Assembly (NCBI GenBank): GCA_943912755.1
Contig: CALTWF010000001.1
Span: 124,001 to 188,000, forward strand
Length of the DNA: 64,000 nt
Direction of reading: 5' to 3'
Origin: an uncultured Pseudomonas sp.
Lineage (GTDB): Bacteria; Pseudomonadota; Gammaproteobacteria; Pseudomonadales; Pseudomonadaceae
The translations under genes and the position numbers were made by a program. This document shows positions 28,565 through 36,688 of this stretch, piece by piece (the stretch's first letter is position 1; each line of letters starts with the position of its first letter). Below the pieces are notes generated by a model, which saw nothing but the letters and a program-made list of their open reading frames with translations, was not told where the DNA came from and searched no databases.

Positions 28565-29122
28565 GTGAGACGAATCGCCCGAGATTTCATTACGCTTTTC
28601 AATTGCTTCTGGTATCGCGACTTTCCCGTGACCGAGCAGGACGCCCTGGCCAACACTGCCAACTGGACCATTCATATCGGTGTGGTGGTCAGACAATGCG
28701 CGACGCTGCTGGGGGCCCGCGCACTGTTCGAACAAGGCGGCCGTACCGATGCCGTCATACGTTTTCCGGAACAGACGCTGTCCTTCGTGGAATGGGAATG
28801 GAAACGTGCTCATACCGATATCAACGAGTTCGAAAAGCTCCTCAAGCGCACTGATGATGCAGTGTTCCAGACCTTCATCGGCTACACCCGCGTCAACGAA
28901 CTACAGATGGCGCTGGAGCGGATACACGACGTTTGGCAGCACGCCGACAAGCCACTGCTGGTGTTTCTGGTGACTTATGAATGGCACAAAAAGAATCGCC
29001 ACTTCCAGGAACTGCACACCTATGAATTCGCCAGGGGCAGGTACAAGAAAGTGCGCAGCCAGCCGGCCTTGCCCTGGACGGTCAACCGCAAGATCTACAA
29101 CAGCGTGGGCGAGGACGCCTGA
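28565..29122 (+). CDS. Uncharacterised protein, possible PD-(D/E)XK nuclease fold
   Basis: A 185-residue protein of unknown family. A GTG at 28565 with AAGGA six bases upstream is the best start; ATG at 28550 is the alternative. Residues 62-80 read D-AVIRFPEQTLSFV-E-W-E-W-K, giving Asp62, Glu78 and Lys80 with the spacing of a PD-(D/E)XK catalytic core, preceded by a hydrophobic strand. This is inference from a short motif. Base composition is noticeably less GC-rich than neighbours, suggesting horizontal acquisition. The stop overlaps the next ORF by one base (TGATG). A GG-N10-GC element (28507-28520) with TTGCA and a TATGAT box (28523-28528) are rival promoter candidates. Confidence 0.55.
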   Translation: MRRIARDFITLFNCFWYRDFPVTEQDALANTANWTIHIGVVVRQCATLLGARALFEQGGRTDAVIRFPEQTLSFVEWEWKRAHTDINEFEKLLKRTDDAVFQTFIGYTRVNELQMALERIHDVWQHADKPLLVFLVTYEWHKKNRHFQELHTYEFARGRYKKVRSQPALPWTVNRKIYNSVGEDA

Positions 29123-29519
29123 TGATGGACAACGCCGAAGCCCTGAAGCTGGTCGATGCCGTGTTCACCGACATTCTCCAGGCACGTTCTGCAAGCGACC
29201 TGTCGGCCATCGTTTCCGCTCGCCCGTCACTTCATTTCAACCGACTGGATCGCAAGGATTACCCGGAACTGCGGCTATCGATCGATAGTGAGGAGATCAC
29301 CGCGCTAGTGTCCGAAGGTCTGCTGACGGAAGAAGGTGAGTTCCATCCACAGATCAGTGCCAGGGCGTTATCACCGAAGGCATCAACGACTACAAGAACT
29401 GGCTCAAGACCGCCTGCTTCGACTCGCAATTGAAAGCATCAGCGGACTACCTGATGCACATCGACAGCACGCTGTTCGCCTTGGGCAAAACGGTCAAACT
29501 GGGCAAGGCCGTCGAGTGA
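29122..29519 (+). pseudogene. Small ORF interrupted by a frameshift
   Basis: The frame starting MMDNAEALKLVDAVF is normal for about 80 residues (to about 29358), then turns into a Ser/Thr/Pro/Arg-rich tail ending at 29433. From about 29361 a different frame carries a well-behaved 52-residue continuation, ITEGINDYKNWLKTACFDSQ through ALGKTVKLGKAVE, stopping at 29519. Joining the two gives a helical protein of about 132 residues. One base gained or lost near 29355-29365 would explain it; a sequencing error is possible. The family is not recognised. It is coupled to the PD-(D/E)XK-like gene. Confidence 0.6.
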
Positions 29520-29540
29520 ACCAGCTTTCGCCTGGATAGA

Positions 29541-29597
29541 AAAAGGGGACCAGGAAAGGAGAAAAAGAGAATTTACTTTCACCTGCTGTCCCCTTTT
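29541..29597. repeat. Inverted repeat AAAAGGGGAC / GTCCCCTTTT
   Basis: Perfect ten-base arms (29541-29550 and 29588-29597) enclose a purine-rich, AT-rich 37-base centre. The rightward arm ends in TTTT, so it could act as a terminator for the preceding pair. The form also resembles small dispersed palindromes found near transposase-associated loci. The 130 bases that follow are AT-rich, contain CAAATGCAA twice, and probably hold the promoter of the 54-codon ORF. Confidence 0.5.
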
Positions 29598-29741
29598 GGT
29601 CTGGAGGTACTTATCCAGCGATGAGCCCCTCACAGGCAAATGCAATAGAGGAATTAACAAATGCAAATTCAGTATTTCTGGTTCTAAAAACAAATCAGTA
29701 GTCTCGCCCCATGGCCCCCTGCTCCAGACAAGGAATCCCCC

Positions 29742-29906
29742 ATGAGCCACGCCGCCAACGTCATCGACTTCACCCTGCTGCGCAAACGCAAGCTGGTCCA
29801 GCAACAGGGTCGCCTGCTCTGGGCGATGTACGCGCAACAGGCCGGCCTGGCCGTGCAACCCAGGAGCGTCGCCATCGCCGCGGCGAAAGCCCCGCGCCAG
29901 GCGTAA
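29742..29906 (+). CDS. 54-residue basic protein upstream of an XRE-cupin regulator
   Basis: A complete short ORF with ribosome site AAGGAATCCCCC. It begins MSHAANVIDFTLLRKRKLV and is rich in Gln, Arg and Ala, with a likely amphipathic helix QQQGRLLWAMYAQQAGLAV and a basic tail. No membrane segment is present. It ends five bases before the regulator at 29912, so the two are almost certainly cotranscribed and perhaps coupled. I do not recognise a family. Confidence 0.6.
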   Translation: MSHAANVIDFTLLRKRKLVQQQGRLLWAMYAQQAGLAVQPRSVAIAAAKAPRQA

Positions 29907-29911
29907 GCGCC

Positions 29912-30553
29912 ATGAATACGCCGAACCGTTTCCTGGTCACCTCCGACGAACCGCCCCTCTCCCTCCCCGAAGCCGTCGCCCATGAAGACGACGGCATCGG
30001 CCAGCGCGTCGCCAGCAACCTGCAGCGCCTGCGCGCCAAGCGCCAGCTGTCCCTCGACGCCCTGGCCCGGGCCAGCGGGGTCAGCCGGGCAATGCTGGCG
30101 CAAGTCGAATCGGCGCGCAGCGTGCCGTCGATCCGCGTGCTGTGCAAGATCGCCCGTGGCTTGAAGGTGTCGGTAGCGGCCTTCCTGGAACAGCGCGAAT
30201 GCGCCGGGGTGACGCTGTTGCCGGCGCGCGACAGCAAGCGCCTGGTCAGCGCCAGCGGGGCATTCGTCAGCCGGGCGCTGTATCCGGTGGACGCGCCACA
30301 CCAGGTGGAATTCCATGAGTTGCGGGTCAGCCCGCTGGGCGAGGAGCACTCCGCCGGACATGGCCCGGGGGTGCGGGAGAACCTGGTGGTAACCCAGGGT
30401 GCGCTGGAGATCAGCGTCAACGAAGAGCGCTTCCTGCTCTCTACCGGCGATTCCATCGTCTTCTATGCCGACCAGCCCCACCGCTACCGCAACCCGGTAG
30501 ACAGCGAGGCCGTCGCTTACCTGGTGGTGACCCATCCCGAAAGCCGGGGTTGA
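29912..30553 (+). CDS. XRE-family regulator with C-terminal cupin domain
   Basis: A 213-residue regulator. The helix-turn-helix is at about 25-85 (RVASNLQRLRAKRQLSLDALARASGVSRAMLAQVESARSVPS, abbreviated here by its ends RVASNL and ARSVPS). A cupin sensor follows from about 130, with GVRENLVVTQGALEI and STGDSIVFYADQPHRY. This SutR/PuuR-like architecture usually senses a small metabolite. The ATG at 29912 is chosen because the longer frame runs across the 54-codon ORF. Confidence 0.88.
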   Translation: MNTPNRFLVTSDEPPLSLPEAVAHEDDGIGQRVASNLQRLRAKRQLSLDALARASGVSRAMLAQVESARSVPSIRVLCKIARGLKVSVAAFLEQRECAGVTLLPARDSKRLVSASGAFVSRALYPVDAPHQVEFHELRVSPLGEEHSAGHGPGVRENLVVTQGALEISVNEERFLLSTGDSIVFYADQPHRYRNPVDSEAVAYLVVTHPESRG

Positions 30554-30658
30554 GCAGAATGACCCTGACCTACATGCAAGCTCGCTAACCGCCCCATCTG
30601 CAGCCGGGCCAGTCCGAGGGTCTAGACTCAACCCGCACCCCACCCCGGAGCTGCCGTC

Positions 30659-31138
30659 ATGAGCGCGAAAAACACCCTCTGCCTATGGTTCAACGGCGAC
30701 GCCCTCGACGCCGCCAACTTCTACGCCGCGACCTTCCCCGACAGCCGGGTGATCGCCGCCCACCCCGCCCCCGGCGATTACCCGTCCGGCAAGCAGGGCG
30801 ACATCATCACCGTCGAATTCACCGTCATGGGCCTGCCCTGCCTGGGCCTCAACGGCGGGCCGATGTTCAAGCACAACGAGGCGTTTTCCTTCCAGGTCGC
30901 CACCGACGACCAGGCCGAGACCGACCGCTACTGGAACGCGATCATCGGCAACGGCGGCGAGGCCAACGTCTGCGGCTGGTGCAAGGACAAATGGGGCATT
31001 TCCTGGCAAATCACCCCGCGCGTCCTCACCCAGGCCATCACCCACCCCGACCCGGCCAAGGCCAAACGCGCATTCGAGGCGATGATGCAGATGGGCAAGA
31101 TCGAAATCGCGGCTATCGAGGCGGCCTTGAAGGATTAG
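30659..31138 (+). CDS. VOC-family (PhnB-like) protein
   Basis: A 159-residue glyoxalase/VOC-fold protein of the PhnB-like subgroup often labelled 3-demethylubiquinone methyltransferase-like. Characteristic parts are LWFNGDALDAANFYAATFPDS, GLPCLGLNGGPMFKHNEAFSFQV and CGWCKDKWGISWQITPRVL. These proteins bind a metal or a small ligand; the true reaction is not known. It is a stand-alone gene with its own start in GGAGCTGCCGTC-ATG. Confidence 0.85.
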   Translation: MSAKNTLCLWFNGDALDAANFYAATFPDSRVIAAHPAPGDYPSGKQGDIITVEFTVMGLPCLGLNGGPMFKHNEAFSFQVATDDQAETDRYWNAIIGNGGEANVCGWCKDKWGISWQITPRVLTQAITHPDPAKAKRAFEAMMQMGKIEIAAIEAALKD

Positions 31139-31143
31139 GCAAG

Positions 31144-31162
31144 AACCCGCTGGAATCGGGTT
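31144..31162 (+). terminator. Weak hairpin after the VOC gene
   Basis: AACCCG-CTGGAAT-CGGGTT forms a six-base stem six bases after the VOC stop. There is no T-tract, so the assignment is tentative. Confidence 0.3.
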
Positions 31163-31225
31163 ACCGACAACGCCCATGGCGCGCCGAAGATGGAGCGGTC
31201 ACCTACCGCCATCGAGGAATGCAGC

Positions 31226-32275
31226 ATGCAAGTCATTGCCTACGGCGCCCACGCCGGCCACCAGCCGCTGGAGCCGCTGACCATCACCCGTCGCGAGGTC
31301 GGCGCCCACGACGTGCGGATCGAAATCGCCTACTGCGGCATTTGCCACTCCGACCTGCACCAGGTGCGCTCGGAATGGGAAGGCACCCAATACCCCTGCG
31401 TGCCCGGCCATGAAATCGTCGGCCGGGTCGCCAGCGTCGGCGGCCATGTCAGCGGCTTCAAGGTCGGCGACCTGGTCGGCGTCGGTTGCATCGTCGACAG
31501 CTGCAAGCACTGCGCCGACTGCGACGAAGGCCTGGAAAACTACTGCGACGGCATGATCGGCACGTACAACTTCCCGACCCCGGACGCGCCGGGCTGGACC
31601 CTGGGCGGCTACTCGCAGCAGATCGTCGTGCATGAGCGTTACGTGCTGCGCATCCGCCACCCGGAGGCGCAACTGGCTGCCGTAGCGCCCCTGCTCTGTG
31701 CCGGGATCACCACCTACTCGCCGCTGCGCACCTGGGGCGCCGGGCCGGGCAAGAAGGTCGGCGTGGTCGGCATCGGCGGCCTGGGCCATATGGGCATCAA
31801 GCTGGCCCACGCCATGGGCGCCCATGTGGTGGCCTTCACCACCTCGGAAGCCAAGCGCGAGGCGGCGCTGGAACTGGGCGCCGATGAAGTGGTGGTGTCA
31901 CGCAACGCCGAGGAGATGGCCGCCCACGCCAAGTCCTTCGACCTGATCCTCAATACCGTCGCCGCCCCACATGACCTCGACGCGTTCCTGGTCCTGCTCA
32001 AGCGCGACGGCACCCTGACCCTGGTCGGTGCACCGGCCAGCAATCACCCGTCGCCGAACGTGTTCAACCTGATCTTCAAGCGCCGCACGATTGCCGGCTC
32101 GATGATCGGCGGCATACCCGAAACCCAGGAAATGCTCGACTTCTGCGCCGAGCACGGAATCGTTTCGGATATCGAACTGATCCGCGCCGGGCAGATCAAC
32201 GAGAGCTATGAGCGGATGTTGAAGGGCGATGTGAAGTACCGGTTCGTGATCGATAACGCGACGTTGGCGGGCTGA
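31226..32275 (+). CDS. Zinc-dependent alcohol/aldehyde dehydrogenase (YahK/AdhC type)
   Basis: A 349-residue medium-chain dehydrogenase. The catalytic-zinc region is CGICHSDLH (Cys37), with GHE in VPGHEIVGRV. The structural-zinc cysteines are CKHCADCDEGLENYC, and the nucleotide-binding GIGGLGHMG follows. It matches the NADPH-dependent YahK/cinnamyl-alcohol-dehydrogenase-like branch that reduces aldehydes. The ATG at 31226 follows GAGGAATGCAGC. It is a single gene. Confidence 0.9.
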   Translation: MQVIAYGAHAGHQPLEPLTITRREVGAHDVRIEIAYCGICHSDLHQVRSEWEGTQYPCVPGHEIVGRVASVGGHVSGFKVGDLVGVGCIVDSCKHCADCDEGLENYCDGMIGTYNFPTPDAPGWTLGGYSQQIVVHERYVLRIRHPEAQLAAVAPLLCAGITTYSPLRTWGAGPGKKVGVVGIGGLGHMGIKLAHAMGAHVVAFTTSEAKREAALELGADEVVVSRNAEEMAAHAKSFDLILNTVAAPHDLDAFLVLLKRDGTLTLVGAPASNHPSPNVFNLIFKRRTIAGSMIGGIPETQEMLDFCAEHGIVSDIELIRAGQINESYERMLKGDVKYRFVIDNATLAG

Positions 32276-32280
32276 GTCCG

Positions 32281-32331
32281 CCCTGTGGGAGCCAGCATTG
32301 CCGGCGATGAGGCCATCACCCTCATCGCCGC
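32281..32331. repeat. Single REP-like unit overlapping the merR-type gene end
   Basis: CCTGTGGGAGCCAGCATTG followed by CCGGCGATGAGGCCATCACC. It lies in the short convergent gap between the dehydrogenase and the MerR gene and reaches into the latter's last codons. Confidence 0.7.
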
Positions 32332-32723
32332 AAGCGCTCCAGCACCTCCTGCGCATTCTCCGCACAGCCCTGCCCCTCCGGCCGCGCTTCGATGCCCTCG
32401 ATCGCCACCAGCAACTGCGCCTTGCTCCGCGCCAGGCGCTCCTGCATCACCTCGATCTCCACCACCTTGCGCCGCAACCCGGCGACCAGTTCTTCCTGCC
32501 GCCAGTCACCATTGGGCAGCGGCAACAGGCCGCGCACCTCTTCCAGGGAGAACCCGGCGCGCTGCGCCCCGGTGATGATCTCCAGAATCCACAACGCGTC
32601 CGGTCCGTAGCTGCGATAACCGTTACCGGTACGCTCCACGGCATTGAGCAGCCCGCTGGACTCATAGAAACGGATGCGCGATGCCGTTAAGCCGCTGCGT
32701 TTCGCCAGCTCGCCGATTTTCAT
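32322..32723 (-). CDS. MerR-family transcriptional regulator
   Basis: A 133-residue regulator with the typical N-terminal winged helix MKIGELAKRSGLTASRIRFY, then GYRSYGPDALWILEIITGAQ and a coiled-coil dimerisation helix. There are no clustered C-terminal cysteines, so it is not a classical metal sensor. Cys positions near the end (GQGCAEN) are single. It faces the old-yellow-enzyme gene across a MerR-type 19-base-spacer promoter, which it very probably controls. Confidence 0.9.
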   Translation of the reverse strand: MKIGELAKRSGLTASRIRFYESSGLLNAVERTGNGYRSYGPDALWILEIITGAQRAGFSLEEVRGLLPLPNGDWRQEELVAGLRRKVVEIEVMQERLARSKAQLLVAIEGIEARPEGQGCAENAQEVLERLRR

Positions 32724-32745
32724 GTGCCACCTCATGGCAAAGTGC

Positions 32746-32776
32746 TTGACCTTAAAGTTCACTTTAAACCTAAGGT
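32746..32776 (+). promoter_or_regulatory. MerR-type promoter/operator with 19-bp spacer
   Basis: A -35 box TTGACC (32746-32751) and a -10 box TAAGGT (32771-32776) are separated by 19 bases. The spacer carries the palindrome TTAAAGT-TC-ACTTTAA (32752-32767). An overlong spacer with a centred dyad is the hallmark of MerR-activated promoters. It reads towards the flavin oxidoreductase gene, whose ATG follows 28 bases later. Confidence 0.82.
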
Positions 32777-32804
32777 GGGGCCACGACCAACCGAGGTGCC
32801 CCCT

Positions 32805-34043
32805 ATGACCACCCTGTTCACCCCCCTGACCCTGCCCAACGGCAGCCTGATTGCCAATCGCCTGGCCAAGGCCGCGATGGAAGAAAACATGGCCGACGCC
32901 GACCACGCGCCCTCCGCCGGACTGCTGCGGCTCTACCAGGCCTGGGCCGACGGCGGCGCCGGGTTGCTGATCAGCGGCAATGTGATGATCGACGGCCGCG
33001 CCATGACCGGGCCAGGCGGCGTGGTATTGGAGGATGATCGCCACCTGCAACGCTTTCGCCAGTGGGCACAGGTCGGTCGTGCCGGGGGCGCGCAGTTCTG
33101 GTTGCAGCTCAATCACCCCGGGCGGCAGATGCCGGCCAATCTTGGCCAGCCGACCTGGGCGCCCTCGGCAGTGCCACTGGCGATGGGCAGCCTGTCGCGG
33201 CATTTCGCCCCGCCCCGGGCGATGGATGACGCGCTGATCGCGCAGGTGATCCAGCGCTTCGCCAACAGCGCGCGACTCGCCGAGCAGGCCGGGTTCAACG
33301 GTGTGCAGATTCATGCCGCGCACGGTTATCTGCTCAGCCAGTTCCTTTCGCCATTGAGCAATCAGCGCACGGACCAATGGGGCGGCTCGCTGGACAACCG
33401 CGCCCGCCTGCTGCTGGAAGTGGTCAAGGCGGTGCGTGCCGTGGTCTCGCCAGGCTTCACGGTGGCGGTCAAGCTCAATTCCGCGGACTTCCAGCGCGGC
33501 GGTTTCAGCGTCGAGGATGCCCGCGAGGTGGTGCTGCGCCTGAACGAGCTGGCGGTGGACCTGGTGGAGCTGTCCGGCGGCAGCTACGAAGCACCGGCCA
33601 TGCAAGGCGAGGCCCGCGACGGCCGGACCCTGGCGCGGGAGGCCTACTTCATCGAGTTCGCCAAGGACCTACAAAGCGTGGCGGCGATGCCGCTGATGGT
33701 CACCGGCGGCATCCGTCGCCGTGCGGTGGCGCAACAGGTGGTCGACTCCGGCGTGGCCATGGCCGGGATCGGCACCGCGCTGGCCATCTAACCGGACCTG
33801 CCGCGCCGCTGGCAGCAGGGCCAGGACAGCGCTCCAGTGCTGCGCCCGATCACCTGGAAAAACAAGGTGCTGGCGTCGCTGGCCAACATGGCAGCGGTGA
33901 AGTTCCAGCTGCGCCGCCTGGGCCGGGGCCGCGTGCCCAGGCCGGAGGTCGCCCCGGCCTGGGCATTGCTGGTGCAGCAGCTGGCGACGGCCGTGCAGGC
34001 ACGTCGCTACCGTCGCTGGGCCAATGGACAAAGGCGCACCTGA
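32805..34043 (+). pseudogene. Old-yellow-enzyme NADH:flavin oxidoreductase interrupted by an in-frame TAA
   Basis: The open part (32805-33791, 328 residues) is a TIM-barrel OYE-family enzyme: LAKAAMEENMAD, WLQLNHPGRQMP, IHAAHGYLLSQFLSPLSNQR, GGSLDNRARL, MVTGGIRR and GIGTALAI. At that point TAA (33789-33791) occurs where the family continues. The same frame then runs on for 83 more sensible residues (PDLPRRWQQGQ, LRPITWKNKVLASLANMAAV) to a TGA at 34043, giving 412 residues in all, a normal length. The barrel is almost complete before the stop, so a truncated enzyme might retain some activity. A single-base change or sequencing error would explain it. Confidence 0.8.
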
Positions 34044-34096
34044 AGCGCGCAGACCGCCACATGCGTCATTTCGCATGACACACATGTTTTCCCTGC

Positions 34097-34136
34097 CATG
34101 GGTCCCATGCCGGGCTTTGCCTAGCATGGGCCCGGC
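34097..34136. promoter_or_regulatory. Two palindromes before the Rieske gene
   Basis: CATGGG-T-CCCATG (34097-34109) is a perfect palindrome, and GCCGGGC (34109-34115) pairs with GCCCGGC (34130-34136). A third, ATGCG-TCATTT-CGCAT, lies just upstream at about 34058-34073. They occupy the 171-base gap between the flavin oxidoreductase remnant and the Rieske gene. They could act as terminator or as operators, for example for the LysR protein at 37017. Confidence 0.35.
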
Positions 34137-34214
34137 AATGCAGGCGCCGGATCGAGGCAAGCGATCCACCGCCGCGTTGCTCCCGTGTCAGCCCCTGTCG
34201 AGGAAAACAACAAT

Positions 34215-35270
34215 ATGAACAGCGCCGCCATTGCGTGCCAGGACATCACCTGGAACCCCATCACCAAGACCAGCACCTTCACCGCCCACGACCGCGAAAT
34301 CCTCACCCGCCACTGGCACCCGGTGGCCTTTTCCACCGACGTCAGCGACCAGCCCCACGCGGTGATCCTGCTCGACGAGCCGGTGGTGCTCTACCGCACC
34401 GGCGACCGCATCAACGCCGCCCGCGATATCTGCAGCCACCGCGGCGCGCCGCTGAGCAAGGGCTGGGTGCACGACGGCAACCTGATCTGCCCGTACCACG
34501 GCCTGCACTTCGGTACCGACGGCCGCTGCACGCAGATTCCTTCGGAGCCCGATGCCCGGCTCACCGAGCGCCACCGCATCCAGATGTACAAGGCCCGTGA
34601 GGAATACGGGCTGATCTGGGTGCTGATGGCCGGCGAGGACGCGCCCTTTGCCGAGATGCCGTCCTGGCATGACCCGGACTTCCAGCGCATCCTGCCGCCG
34701 TCCATCGATATCGCCGCGTCGGCGGGGCGCCAGGTCGAGGGTTTCATCGATGTCGCCCACTTCGCCTGGATCCACCACGAAGCCTTCGCCGAACGGGACA
34801 ACCCGGTGGTGCCGACCTACAAGGCCGAGGTCACCCCCTACGGTGTGCATGCCGAGTACGTCAGCAGTGTCAGCAACTTTCCCAAGTCCCTCCAGCATCG
34901 CGCAGCGGCGGACTTCCTGTGGACCCGCACCTTCGATGTGTTCGCGCCGTTCACCGCGCGCCTGAGCGTGGACTTCCCCGAGCCCGGCCAGCGCCTGGTG
35001 ATCCTCAACGCCGCCAGTCCGGTGTCGGCGCGCAAGACCCGCATGTTCTGCGCCATCACCCGCAACTTCGACCAGCACATGCCGCTGGCGGATGTGTACG
35101 CGTTCAACCAGCAGGTGTTCGAGGAAGACCGCGATATCGTCGAGCTGTGCCGCCCCGAGGACCTGCCGCTGGACCTGTCGCTGGAAATCCACATTCCCGC
35201 CGACCGCTCCTCCACCGCCTACCGCCGCGCCCTGAGCGCGCTGGGCCTGGGCCGGGCCTTTACCAGCTGA
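34215..35270 (+). CDS. Rieske non-heme iron oxygenase, catalytic subunit
   Basis: A 351-residue terminal oxygenase. The Rieske [2Fe-2S] ligands are Cys73-x-His75 and Cys92-x2-His95 (ICSHRGAP, ICPYHG). The mononuclear iron site is likely Asp179-x2-His182-x4-His187 in FIDVAHFAWIHH. Its size and sequence place it in the VanA/phthalate-type group, which demethylates or hydroxylates aromatic or N-methyl compounds. The start MNSAAIACQD follows GAGGAAAACAAC. Seven bases separate the stop from the next gene's ribosome site region, so it forms an operon with its electron donor at 35284. Confidence 0.93.
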   Translation: MNSAAIACQDITWNPITKTSTFTAHDREILTRHWHPVAFSTDVSDQPHAVILLDEPVVLYRTGDRINAARDICSHRGAPLSKGWVHDGNLICPYHGLHFGTDGRCTQIPSEPDARLTERHRIQMYKAREEYGLIWVLMAGEDAPFAEMPSWHDPDFQRILPPSIDIAASAGRQVEGFIDVAHFAWIHHEAFAERDNPVVPTYKAEVTPYGVHAEYVSSVSNFPKSLQHRAAADFLWTRTFDVFAPFTARLSVDFPEPGQRLVILNAASPVSARKTRMFCAITRNFDQHMPLADVYAFNQQVFEEDRDIVELCRPEDLPLDLSLEIHIPADRSSTAYRRALSALGLGRAFTS

Positions 35271-35283
35271 GGGAGGGATGCAC

Positions 35284-36639
35284 ATGTACAAGTGGGAATG
35301 TCTGGTCTGCGGCTTTTTCTATGACGAGGCCCTGGGCCGCCCGGAGGACGGCATCGCCGCCGGCACGCGCTGGGAAGATGTGCCGGAGGACTGGTACTGC
35401 CCGGAATGCGGGGTGGGCAAGGCGGATTTCGAGATGGTGCGGCTGCCGCTGGACGCCGTCGCACCCGCGGCGACGACGCAGCCCGACCCGGTGGTCATCC
35501 TTGGCTCCGGTCTCGCCGGCTATACCGTGGCACGTGAGCTGCGCAAACTCGACCAAAGCACGCCGATCCTGATCGTCAGCCGCGATGGCGGCGAGTTCTA
35601 CTCCAAGCCGGCGCTGTCCAATGCCTTCCAGACCGGGCGCTTGCCGGAGCAACTGGTCACCGCCACTGCCGCGCAGATGGCCGCGCAGTTGCAGGTGCAG
35701 GTCAGGGCCGGGGTCGAGGTGCAGCGCATCGATAGCGCGGCGCAGGTGGTGTACATCGATGGCCAGCCGCAACGCTACGGCGCGCTGGTCCTGGCCCTGG
35801 GCGCCGATGCCCGGCGGGTCGAGCTGGAGGGTGATGGTGCGCAGGCGATCATCACGGTCAATGACCTGCAGGACTATCGACGCCTGCGCTCGGAGATCGG
35901 CAGCACTGCCAGGGTCGCCATTCTCGGCGCCGGGCTGATCGGCTGCGAGTTCGCCAACGATCTGAGCCATGCCGGCCACCGGGTGAGCGTGATCGACCGC
36001 GCGAGCTGGCCGCTGAGCCGCTTGCTGCCGGAAGAAGCCGGCGTGCAAATGGCCGCTGCCCTGGCCTCCATAGGCGTCAACCTGGAACTGGGCAACGGCC
36101 CCGTGGCGGTGTGGCGCCGGGGCGAGGCCTATGAACTGCAACTGGCGGATGGCCGCTCGCTGGAAGTGGACTACGTGCTCTGCGCCGTCGGCCTGGAACC
36201 GCGCACTGCCCTGGCCCGCGCCGCCGGGCTGGAGGTCGGCGCCGGGATCGTCACCGACGCCTGGCTGCGCACCAGTGCGGCGAATGTCTACGCCCTCGGC
36301 GACTGCGCCCAGGTGCACGGCCTGGTGCTGCCCTATGTCATGCCGATCATGCTCCAGGCCCGGGCCCTCGCCCTGACGCTGGCCGGACAGCCGACCGCTG
36401 TGGCCTACCCGGCGATGCCGGTGACCATCAAGACCAGCGTACTGCCGACGGTGGTGGCTTCGCCCCTGGACAGCCACGGGCAATGGTCGACGCGCCTGGC
36501 CGAGCGCTGCGACAAGGGCATCGCCAACCTGCGCGCGCTGTATCACGACGGGCAAAGCCGGATGCTCGGCTTCGTCCTGATGGGCGCGGCGACGCAGGAG
36601 AAGACCGAGCTGCTGAAGGGGCTGCCGGATTGGCGGTAG
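35284..36639 (+). CDS. Rubredoxin-rubredoxin reductase fusion flavoprotein
   Basis: A 451-residue fusion. The rubredoxin domain covers 1-50, with the Fe(Cys)4 site Cys6-x2-Cys9 and Cys39-x2-Cys42 (CLVC, CPEC). A FAD/NAD(P)H-dependent reductase follows, with GSGLAGYTVARELRK (FAD), GAGLIGCEFANDL (NADH) and the late VYALGDCAQV. It should pass electrons from NADH to the adjoining Rieske oxygenase. GGGAGGG is six bases from the ATG at 35284; the earlier ATG at 35278 is too close to it. Most Rieske oxygenases use ferredoxin or flavodoxin-like partners, so the rubredoxin partner is unusual. Confidence 0.9.
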   Translation: MYKWECLVCGFFYDEALGRPEDGIAAGTRWEDVPEDWYCPECGVGKADFEMVRLPLDAVAPAATTQPDPVVILGSGLAGYTVARELRKLDQSTPILIVSRDGGEFYSKPALSNAFQTGRLPEQLVTATAAQMAAQLQVQVRAGVEVQRIDSAAQVVYIDGQPQRYGALVLALGADARRVELEGDGAQAIITVNDLQDYRRLRSEIGSTARVAILGAGLIGCEFANDLSHAGHRVSVIDRASWPLSRLLPEEAGVQMAAALASIGVNLELGNGPVAVWRRGEAYELQLADGRSLEVDYVLCAVGLEPRTALARAAGLEVGAGIVTDAWLRTSAANVYALGDCAQVHGLVLPYVMPIMLQARALALTLAGQPTAVAYPAMPVTIKTSVLPTVVASPLDSHGQWSTRLAERCDKGIANLRALYHDGQSRMLGFVLMGAATQEKTELLKGLPDWR

Positions 36640-36688
36640 TCGGGCTGATCGCTATATAGTCAAATACATATCGATTGTTTTTGATGGC

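Noticed and set aside
33837..34043. Separate 68-codon gene after the flavin oxidoreductase
   Set aside because: It is in the same frame as the upstream gene and reads as its missing C-terminus; better explained as one gene with an internal TAA.
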